In this document: positions 1-6,000 of the stretch, in pieces
How positions within the stretch are numbered: position 1 is the stretch's first letter
How the letters are laid out: each line of letters opens with the position of its first letter
Assembly (NCBI GenBank): GCA_016793305.1
Contig: JAEUHU010000056.1
Location: forward strand, 1 to 25,057
Reading direction: 5' to 3'
DNA from: Planctomycetota bacterium
GTDB taxonomy: Bacteria > Planctomycetota > UBA1135 > UBA2386
Length of the DNA: 25,057 nt
Translations under genes and position numbers: made by a program
The notes under the pieces: model-generated
Told to the model about the DNA's origin: nothing
The model's input: the letters and a program-made list of their open reading frames with translations, nothing else
The model's database searches: none

Positions 1-732
1 ATGCGCGTGGACGCACGCGCGCTGCACCTGCTGGCCTTCGGCGTGCCGATGCTCGGCTACCTGCTGTTCCAGTCGCTGTGGATCCAGGTGAAGATCAACT
101 GGGCCGCGCCGAGCTACGTGGCCCTGCTGCTCGGTGTCGTCTGGTGGTGGCATGAGCAAGGCCGCGCCAGCCTGCGGCATCCGGCCTGGCGCAGGGCGTT
201 GGCCTCGCTGCTGCTGGTGCCGCTGGCCGCGCCGCTGGCTCCGGCCATGCGACTCCTGCCGCCAGGGCGCGGTTCGTCGTGGACCGGTTGGGACGAGCTC
301 GCCGAACGCGCCGAGAAGTGGGAGGAGCGGCTCGACGGACAGGACGACGTCGAGAGCAACGTGTTCTTCTTCGCCGCCGACTACCGCGACGCCGCCCAGC
401 TCGGTCGCAGCCTGCGCCTGTTGTGGGCCGAGGACGGCCACCACCACTGCGACGAACAGGATCCCGGCGAGCCGACGCTCGCGCAGAACGTGCTCGGCCA
501 GCGGGCCCTGCAGTTCGATCATTGGACGCCGCCGAAGGGTCGCCTCGGCCAGGATGCGGTGTTCGTGTTGCCGCGGCCCAAGGGTCGCGAAGAGATGGTC
601 GAGAAGGCGACCGCGCGCTTCGCCAAGGTGGAACTCGCCGAGCACGTGCAGGTCGAGTGCATGGGCATCGACCTCGTAGAGGCGGACATCTACGTGTGCC
701 GTGGCTACAAGGGCCCGGAGGGCCGACAATGA
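1..732 (+). CDS. C-terminal part of a GT39/ArnT-like glycosyltransferase (5' end outside window)
   Basis: The open frame runs from the first base of the window, so the first ATG is probably internal and the N-terminal catalytic part lies upstream. What remains (243 codons) begins with two hydrophobic segments around the phrase KINWAAPSYVALLLGV. That phrase matches the 'K-x-NW-x-APxY' region of dolichyl-phosphate-mannose-protein mannosyltransferase/ArnT-type GT39 membrane enzymes. The rest is a soluble tail containing FFFAADYRDAAQL, which resembles the 'YxxAAxLxFY' element of the periplasmic domain of the same family. Such enzymes transfer a sugar from a polyprenyl-phosphate carrier to lipid A, glycan or protein on the outer face of the inner membrane. 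The stop overlaps the next start (ATGA), and that gene encodes the enzyme class that makes polyprenyl-phosphate sugars, which supports the assignment. The acceptor cannot be told from this fragment. Confidence 0.75.
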   Translation: MRVDARALHLLAFGVPMLGYLLFQSLWIQVKINWAAPSYVALLLGVVWWWHEQGRASLRHPAWRRALASLLLVPLAAPLAPAMRLLPPGRGSSWTGWDELAERAEKWEERLDGQDDVESNVFFFAADYRDAAQLGRSLRLLWAEDGHHHCDEQDPGEPTLAQNVLGQRALQFDHWTPPKGRLGQDAVFVLPRPKGREEMVEKATARFAKVELAEHVQVECMGIDLVEADIYVCRGYKGPEGRQ

Positions 733-1697
733 GCCCAGACACCCCTGCAGCGCACGTTGCGACGAACCAGGAAGTGCCAGGGCCGGCTCCACGCGCGCTC
801 GCCGAGCCACTGGTCGTGGCACGCGACTTCGGCAGCGCCGAGCCTCTGGTCCGTTCGGGCATCGACAGCCAGCGGCTCTGCGTGCTGCAGGGCCAGGACG
901 AGCTCCTGGCGCGCGCTGCCGCCGAACGGGGCCGCACCGCCGGCGACGGCCCGACCCCGACCCGCCCGCACACGCCGCCGTGGCGCACGTTGGTGGTGAT
1001 CCCGACCTACAACGAGAAGGACAACCTCGAGCCGATCGTCCGCGCGATCCACCGCTACCTAGACACCGACGTACTGGTCGTCGACGACGGGTCGCCGGAC
1101 GGCACCGGCGCGATCGCCGACCGCCTCGCCGCGGCCGATCCGCGGATCCACGTGCTGCACCGCACCGGCAAGCAGGGCCTCGGCACCGCGTACATCGCCG
1201 GGTTCCGCTTCGCGATCGAACGGGGCTACCAGCGCGTCTGCGAGATGGACGCGGACTTCAGCCACGCACCTTGGGACCTGCCGCGCCTCGTGTTCGCGTC
1301 GGGCGACGCGCACCTGGTGATCGGCAGCCGCTACGTGCAGGGTGGCTGCACGGTCGGCTGGGAGCTGAAGCGTCGCCTGCTGTCGCGCGGCGCCAACCTC
1401 TACACGCGGACGGTGCTCGGCAGCGGCATCCGCGACAACACGGCGGGCTTCCGCTGCTTCCACACAGCCGCCCTGGCCAAGCTCGACCTGTCGGCCGTGC
1501 ACGCGCAGGGCTACGCGTTCCAGATCGAGATGGCGTTCCGCATCGTGCGCGCCGGCTTCCGCGTCACCGAGATCCCGATCCACTTCGTCGACCGCCGTGT
1601 CGGCAAGTCGAAGATGGACGGCAAGATCGCCCGCGAGGCTCTGCTGCTGGTGCCGAAGCTGCGTCGCCAGGTGCCGCGCGCCCGAATCGAACCGTGA
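729..1697 (+). CDS. Polyprenol-phosphate mannose synthase-like GT2 glycosyltransferase
   Basis: This 322-residue cytoplasmic enzyme should transfer a sugar from a nucleotide donor to polyprenyl phosphate, supplying the GT39 enzyme encoded just upstream. The GT-A core starts near residue 88 with LVVIPTYNEKDN. It continues with VLVVDDGSPDGTG and the metal-binding CEMDADFSH motif (the 'MDADxSH' of Dpm1-type enzymes), then VIGSRY and DNTAGFRC, all typical of the DPM1 branch of GT2. No C-terminal membrane segments are present, as in soluble DPM1. The start at 729 is backed by a GGAGG seven bases upstream and by the ATGA overlap with the previous stop. The first ~85 residues are unusual: low-complexity, Ala/Pro/Arg-rich and not part of the GT2 fold. 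The sugar (mannose, glucose or other) is not determined by the sequence. Confidence 0.88.
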   Translation: MSPDTPAAHVATNQEVPGPAPRALAEPLVVARDFGSAEPLVRSGIDSQRLCVLQGQDELLARAAAERGRTAGDGPTPTRPHTPPWRTLVVIPTYNEKDNLEPIVRAIHRYLDTDVLVVDDGSPDGTGAIADRLAAADPRIHVLHRTGKQGLGTAYIAGFRFAIERGYQRVCEMDADFSHAPWDLPRLVFASGDAHLVIGSRYVQGGCTVGWELKRRLLSRGANLYTRTVLGSGIRDNTAGFRCFHTAALAKLDLSAVHAQGYAFQIEMAFRIVRAGFRVTEIPIHFVDRRVGKSKMDGKIAREALLLVPKLRRQVPRARIEP

Positions 1698-2284
1698 TCC
1701 GAATTCCTCTCGCCGCCGTCGCTCCGGCTCTGCTGGCGGCCAGCTGCCTCTCGGCCCCCCCGAGGATCTCCACGATCCCCGCCGGCATGGAACGCCGGGC
1801 CGGCACGGACTTCGCCGCCGCACGCGTGCACTACGGCATCCCGATCCTGCAGAAGTCGTTCTTCTGGGACGGCAACGGCGAGGTCGACGACACCGGCATC
1901 GGCCTGCACTGGGGTCACTTCGTCGACGACCACGTCGCCCTGGGTCTCGGCACCAACCTGGTGCAATGGTGGACGAGCGGGCGCGACGTCCAGAGTGCCG
2001 AGCTCGAGGGCCTGATCCGCATCTATCCGAAGCAGGACTGGCCCGTGTTCGTGAGTGGCGGCGGCGGCTTCCAGCTGGCGAACGACCAGATCCCGCCGGG
2101 CGGCACGGTCTGGAACTTCACGTTCGGCTTCGGCGCGGGCCTCGACGTGCCGATCGCCGCCGGCACCAGCGCCCTGTTCGGCGTCGACTACCACCACATC
2201 TCGAACGCACTCGGGCGCGACAACCCCCGCAACCCGAGTCAGAACGAAGCGCGCATCTGGCTCGGGTTCGGCTGGACCTTCTGA
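1694..2284 (+). CDS. PagL-like lipid A deacylase (acyloxyacyl hydrolase family), putative lipoprotein
   Basis: This 196-residue outer-membrane protein probably removes the 3-O-linked acyl chain from lipid A. The start is a GTG whose last bases form the TGA of the GT2 gene (GTGA), implying translational coupling; no clear Shine-Dalgarno is seen. The N-terminus is a signal sequence ending LLAASC with Cys18, a plausible but non-ideal lipobox. The remainder alternates short amphipathic strands and ends in FGWTF, a typical beta-barrel C-terminal Phe. The family signature is near the C-terminus: DYHHISNA with His168, Ser170 and Asn171, then Glu185, matching the His-x-Ser-Asn and downstream Glu of the PagL catalytic triad. 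The tail overlaps the 3' end of the convergent PHP gene by 46 bases. An Omp-type barrel without activity is possible, but the HxSN motif argues for an enzyme. Confidence 0.8.
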   Translation: MIRIPLAAVAPALLAASCLSAPPRISTIPAGMERRAGTDFAAARVHYGIPILQKSFFWDGNGEVDDTGIGLHWGHFVDDHVALGLGTNLVQWWTSGRDVQSAELEGLIRIYPKQDWPVFVSGGGGFQLANDQIPPGGTVWNFTFGFGAGLDVPIAAGTSALFGVDYHHISNALGRDNPRNPSQNEARIWLGFGWTF

Positions 2285-3447
2285 ACCGCGGCAGGATCAC
2301 GCGCGGCGTCGCGCCCCGAGGTGGCACCGCCGGCAGCAACGACCGCGATCGACGACGAGAACAACCACGGGACGTCGCCGTCGCGCCAGACCTCGACACG
2401 ATGGACGCCGGGCGCCTGGATCGACCAACGCGCCGACCGGCCGTGGACCTCGCCGACCAGGTGCCCGTCGCGCAACAGCCGGATCCGGCCGTCGTCGGGC
2501 ACGCGGACCTGCAGCGAGAGGTCCGGCCCGATCGGCACGGTGGATCCGGGACAGTGCACGCCATGGCCGTCGACGGCGCGGAAGTCGAAGCCGGTGCCGT
2601 CGCCGAACACGTCGAAGCTGACGTAGGTGCGGCCGGCCGCGAACGCCTCGACGACCGCGCGTTCGTCGAGCCGTTCGGCGAGCACGTGCGTGCTCAGGGT
2701 CAGGAACACCTCGCGGTAGTCGCCGATGGTGCCGCCGAGCGGACCGAACACCCGGATGTTCGCGTGCGCGTCGTTGCCACCGATCGGCGTGAACGGGTGC
2801 CGCTCCTGCAGGGCCTCGTCCCACGCGGCGAACACCGCGTCGTCGCGTTGGCTGATGCGCTCGCACAACGTGTGGATCGGCAGGAACAGCGCCGTGCCGA
2901 GCGTGCCGAGCTTGTTCGCCGCCATCGCCCCGGCGTGGAGGTTGACGATCTCCGCACCGTGCAGCCCCGGGGCGGACAACGGCGCCCGCCAGAGCTCGGC
3001 GTGGGCCGCGAACGCCAGCCCGCCCTGCTCGGCGGCCTCCTTCGCCAGCAGGGCAGGATGCTGGAAACGCCGCAGCGGACGCTGCAACGGGAAGCACAGC
3101 AACGTGCCGATCGGACTGCGAACCTCGGCACCCACCAGGAACAGCGTGTCGCCGACCAGGCCACGCACCCCGTCCCGGATCGACGCGTCCGTCTGATGGT
3201 CCGTCATCACCAGGAAGTCGATGCGGGCCTCGTCGCACGCCGCGGCGATCTGCTCGAGGGTCCCGTCGGAGTCGTGCGAGAGGTGGCTGTGGCAGTGCAC
3301 GACACCCTTGAGATCCAGGAACGGCGTGCCGGCGACGCGCGCCCGGCGACGTGCGCCCGGTCCTTCGAACTCCATCCCGGTGACCGCCGCACAGCAAGGC
3401 AGCATGCCGAGCATCGCGATCGCACAGGCTCGGGCCGGTCGGGACAT
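2239..3447 (-). CDS. PHP-domain metal-dependent phosphoesterase-like protein, exported
   Basis: A 402-residue protein. The N-terminus (MSRPARACAIAMLGMLPCCAAV) is a short signal sequence with adjacent cysteines at 18-19, so it is likely a lipoprotein. The PHP domain begins at about residue 45 with DLKGVVHCHSHLSHDS, giving the first metal-binding HxH (His51, His53). It continues with DFLVMTDHQ, AEVRS, a His in FAAHAELW and GGNDAH, consistent with the trinuclear metal site of PHP/histidinol-phosphatase-like hydrolases. A C-terminal beta-rich region follows (RIRLLRDGHLVGEV and onward). The substrate is unknown. I prefer the ATG at 3447 because it puts the hydrophobic signal at the terminus; an in-frame TTG at 3465 would add six residues. 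It lies 65 bp downstream of the porin gene on the same strand, so the two may be cotranscribed. Its 3' end overlaps the convergent PagL-like gene. Confidence 0.8.
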   Translation of the reverse strand: MSRPARACAIAMLGMLPCCAAVTGMEFEGPGARRRARVAGTPFLDLKGVVHCHSHLSHDSDGTLEQIAAACDEARIDFLVMTDHQTDASIRDGVRGLVGDTLFLVGAEVRSPIGTLLCFPLQRPLRRFQHPALLAKEAAEQGGLAFAAHAELWRAPLSAPGLHGAEIVNLHAGAMAANKLGTLGTALFLPIHTLCERISQRDDAVFAAWDEALQERHPFTPIGGNDAHANIRVFGPLGGTIGDYREVFLTLSTHVLAERLDERAVVEAFAAGRTYVSFDVFGDGTGFDFRAVDGHGVHCPGSTVPIGPDLSLQVRVPDDGRIRLLRDGHLVGEVHGRSARWSIQAPGVHRVEVWRDGDVPWLFSSSIAVVAAGGATSGRDAARDPAAVQKVQPNPSQMRASF

Positions 3448-3512
3448 GGCCGTGTTCGACGCCAACCGGCCGCAGCACGCAAGTGGGTCCCCGTGCCGCC
3501 GGCCCGCGCCCC

Positions 3513-4943
3513 TCAGAACACCAGACCCGCCCCGAGGTAGGCGAAGTCCTGATCCTCGGTCGGCCCCGTGCCGTTCAACCCACTGCCCGTGAAGAGATGG
3601 CTGTAGCCGAGGTAGGCATCGAAGTGACGGCTGAAGCGGTGCGTCAGCAGCAGGTCGACCTCCTGCCCGACATCCGAGCTCGACAGGCCGTTCCTGCTCA
3701 CGGTGCCGTTCACTGCATAGAGGGCATCGCTGCGGTCCATCAGACGGAACGCGTGCCCGGTCGCGGTCAGCATCGTCTTCGGCGCGAGCTGCAACTGCAC
3801 CCCGAGCTGGGCAGCAGCCACGTTCTGACGGCCGACGGCGTCGACATAGCCGAAGTAGGCGTGACCGAGCGGGAAGATCTGATGGAACGTGCCGACCGAC
3901 CCACCAGCCCGATCGTCACCGCTCGCCGCGTCGAGACCCACGAACAGGCGCGGGGTGAGGGAGACGTCGGCGAACCGATGGCCGAGCACACCGCTCGCGA
4001 ACCACGCCGAGACGGAGGAGTCACCGACCTCTCCGGTCTGCCAGGCCGCCTCCAACTCCCCATCGTTGCCCTCGCCGAGTGCCCCGAAGCTGCGGAACCC
4101 GAGCGTGTGACGTCGTTCGTCGCCGCTCGTGCCGTTCACGGTCACGTTCGCTCGTGTGTTGCCGAGCACGTACAGATCGAGGCCGCGTCCCCCCTTCGGC
4201 GCCGGCAGGGTCGCGTAGACCCCATAGAGCGTGCGGTCGGAGTCGGCCCTGTTCCAATCGGTCTCGTCGACCTGCACGAACTGCGTGAAGAAGGACTCGA
4301 TCGACCAGCCGCCGACCCGCAGGCCGAGGCTGGCGCCGTCCCAGGCATTCCAGACGTTGACCCAGGGGAGAGGGCTCACCAGTCGCTGATTACCGAACAG
4401 GAACGACTGCCGGCCGACGCGCAGGCGCACGGAGTCGCCGTCCCCGAACGGCAGGGAGAGATCGACGAAGCCTTGGAACAGGTCGATCGTGTCCATGTCC
4501 AGTGCGCGCCGGCGCCCTGGCAGCTCGCGTTCGGTCGCCTGCGCCGATCGTCCCTCCACGAAGACCCGCACGCGTTCGCCGAGGTGGAGGTCCGTGTGTA
4601 GCATCAACTTGCTGAGCAGGAACGAGTCGGAGTTGCCGGGGTTGGTCGCGCCGAAGCCGAAGCCGTCCCAGGCCTCGAAGCGTGTGTCGAGACGCCCGCC
4701 CATCGACATCCAGACCTCGCCGCCGTTCGTCAGGTCGATGTGCTTCAGACGATCGAAGAGGCAGTCCGAGTCGGAACTGCGGAACTTGGACCAATCCTCG
4801 TTCTGGCGCAGCAGGGTGTAGGCCGGTGGCTCTGGCTTCGGGGGCGTTTCCTGCGCGCTCAGCTGCGCAGCAAACGAGACTCCGACACCGAGCACCACGA
4901 TCGCCCGAAGGGAGAAGAGAGACGTTTCGGCTGGATGGGTCAT
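3513..4943 (-). CDS. Alginate-export-type outer-membrane porin
   Basis: A 476-residue outer-membrane barrel. It has a cleavable signal (SLFSLRAIVVLGVGVSFAAQLSAQ, probable cleavage after LSA). A short mature N-terminus with FRSSDSDCLFDRLKHIDL leads into WMSMGGRLDTRFEAWDGFG and a long series of amphipathic strands rich in aromatic girdle residues (VRLRVGRQSFLFGNQRLVSP, FDAYLGYSHLFTG), ending FAYLGAGLVF with C-terminal Phe. The 'GRxDxRxE' opening and 'VGRQxxxxGxxRLVSP' match the alginate_exp (AlgE-like) porin family. Many members are general anion or organic-solute channels rather than alginate exporters, and no alginate genes are seen here. The ATG at 4943 is chosen because it begins directly before the signal; the frame stays open further upstream without coding character. 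Substrate unknown; passage of nitrate or nitrite is conceivable given the neighbours. Confidence 0.82.
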   Translation of the reverse strand: MTHPAETSLFSLRAIVVLGVGVSFAAQLSAQETPPKPEPPAYTLLRQNEDWSKFRSSDSDCLFDRLKHIDLTNGGEVWMSMGGRLDTRFEAWDGFGFGATNPGNSDSFLLSKLMLHTDLHLGERVRVFVEGRSAQATERELPGRRRALDMDTIDLFQGFVDLSLPFGDGDSVRLRVGRQSFLFGNQRLVSPLPWVNVWNAWDGASLGLRVGGWSIESFFTQFVQVDETDWNRADSDRTLYGVYATLPAPKGGRGLDLYVLGNTRANVTVNGTSGDERRHTLGFRSFGALGEGNDGELEAAWQTGEVGDSSVSAWFASGVLGHRFADVSLTPRLFVGLDAASGDDRAGGSVGTFHQIFPLGHAYFGYVDAVGRQNVAAAQLGVQLQLAPKTMLTATGHAFRLMDRSDALYAVNGTVSRNGLSSSDVGQEVDLLLTHRFSRHFDAYLGYSHLFTGSGLNGTGPTEDQDFAYLGAGLVF

Positions 4944-4965
4944 GGTGAATGGGACACGAGACAGG

Positions 4966-4991
4966 CCGGGGTACGGTGCGTATTGCCCCGG
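4966..4991. promoter_or_regulatory. GC-rich inverted repeat between divergent porin and CMD-family genes
   Basis: The 114-bp divergent gap (4944-5057) contains CCGGGG at 4966-4971 and its exact complement CCCCGG at 4986-4991, separated by 14 bases. The centres are 20 bases apart, about two helical turns, as expected for a dimeric regulator. In GC-rich DNA a six-base match can arise by chance, so this is only a candidate operator. No convincing -35/-10 pair is visible. Confidence 0.2.
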
Positions 4992-5057
4992 TGAGGGGAG
5001 GAGGGCGATCGTCTCGCGTGAGGCTCGGCACCAGGATGGGCAGCCCGTGGAACTCGC

Positions 5058-5462
5058 ATGCGAAACGACAAGACTCCGAAGCGGGCGGCTGCGTCTCCGG
5101 CGCGGCGCGCGGCTGGCCCCAACAAGACACACTTCCAACGCTTCGGGGCCGAGTTCCCTGAAGTCGCCGCGGCATACACCGCACTCGGCGAGGCCGCGCT
5201 GCGAGCTGGCCCGCTGGACACGAAGACGCGCTCCCTCGTGAAGCTGGCGCTCGCCGTAGGCGCCTGGCGAGAAGGCGCGGTCCACAGCACGGCCGGGCGA
5301 GCGCTTGCCGCCGGGTGCACGCCAGCCGAGATCCGGCACGCGGTCGTGCTGGCGACGACGACGTTGGGGTTCCCGAGCATGATGGCGGCGATGCGCTGGG
5401 TGGACGAGGTGGTGAAGGGTGGCCGCAGGAAGCGGCGCGTCAGCGGTCGAACTCGGAAGTGA
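5058..5462 (+). CDS. Carboxymuconolactone decarboxylase (CMD/AhpD-like) family protein
   Basis: A 134-residue cytoplasmic protein. Residues ~25-120 form the all-helical CMD fold: FPEVAAAYTALGEAAL, LDTKTRSLVKLALAVGAW, then the active-site helix REGAVHSTAGRALAAG and TPAEIRHAVVLATTTLGFPSMMAA. The 'E-x-x-x-H' of the family (Glu and His in EGAVHS) is retained. The CxxC redox pair of AhpD-type peroxidase-associated members is missing, with Gly/Ala/Val where the cysteines would be. It is therefore more likely a non-redox CMD protein than an AhpD alkylhydroperoxidase partner. Basic tails (NDKTPKRAAASPARRAAG and KGGRRKRRVSGRTRK) flank the domain. It stands alone on the plus strand, and its 3' end overlaps the convergent tetraheme cytochrome gene by 23 bases. 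Function unknown. Confidence 0.78.
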   Translation: MRNDKTPKRAAASPARRAAGPNKTHFQRFGAEFPEVAAAYTALGEAALRAGPLDTKTRSLVKLALAVGAWREGAVHSTAGRALAAGCTPAEIRHAVVLATTTLGFPSMMAAMRWVDEVVKGGRRKRRVSGRTRK

Positions 5463-6000
5463 CCCGTTGTTCGACGTGACACTGGGTGCAGCGAGATCGC
5501 TCCGGATGTGGTGTCCGGATCTCCTCTCGCGCCCCCGGCCCGGTGTGGCACGCCACGCAGTTTTCCCGCAGCAACACCTGGTGCGGAATGACCGGCGGCG
5601 ACAGATCGTTCAGCCGGCGGCCAGCACGCAGGTCTTGCTCGAGGCCCCGAAACGCGTTGTCGCAGAACTCGCTCGTGGCCATGGCATACACATGGCACTG
5701 CACACAGCGCATCATCGATCCCGCCGGCATTCGCTCGCCGTGCGGATTGGCCGGTGCGAACCCGACGTCCGGCACGCTCCGCCCCGCCTGCGTGTGGCAC
5801 GACAGACAGTCGGCGGCGAAGTCACGATGCGGAATCACCGGTGGGGCGCCATCGTACAGTCGCCGCTGCGCGCGGTCCGTGGCCAGCGACTTCGTGGCAC
5901 CTGGGTGATCCGGGACGGCCACGGTCGGGCCGCCGCTTTCGCCGCCGCAGCCCACGAACGCCAAGGCGCCCACCAGCACGACCACGAGCCGCTTGCTCAT
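5440..6000 (-). CDS. Tetraheme c-type cytochrome: tandemly duplicated NapB-like electron-transfer subunit, putative lipoprotein
   Basis: A 186-residue exported protein. Residues 1-17 are a hydrophobic signal ending in FVGC, so Cys18 may be lipidated and tether the protein to a membrane. It carries four haem c motifs: C65-H69 (CLSCH), C99-H103 (CVQCH), C148-H152 (CVACH) and C171-H175 (CTQCH). Normal NapB has two. Each half repeats the NapB signature: RLYDGAPPVIPH then CLSCH, RCVQCHVYAMATSEF (residues 48-112); and RLNDLSPPVIPH then CVACH, RCTQCHVEQRVTSEF (130-184). The 'PPxIPH' His is an axial haem ligand in NapB, so His58 and His140 should serve the same role. The start ATG overlaps the napA stop (ATGA) and is preceded by GGAG five bases upstream. 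It should deliver electrons to NapA. The duplicated architecture is inferred from the repeats, not from a database match. Confidence 0.82.
   Translation of the reverse strand: MSKRLVVVLVGALAFVGCGGESGGPTVAVPDHPGATKSLATDRAQRRLYDGAPPVIPHRDFAADCLSCHTQAGRSVPDVGFAPANPHGERMPAGSMMRCVQCHVYAMATSEFCDNAFRGLEQDLRAGRRLNDLSPPVIPHQVLLRENCVACHTGPGAREEIRTPHPERSRCTQCHVEQRVTSEFDR

Noticed and set aside
3513..4943. Alginate biosynthesis or export locus
   Set aside because: Only the porin resembles AlgE-type proteins; no alginate polymerase, epimerase or lyase gene is present, and the family includes many general porins.
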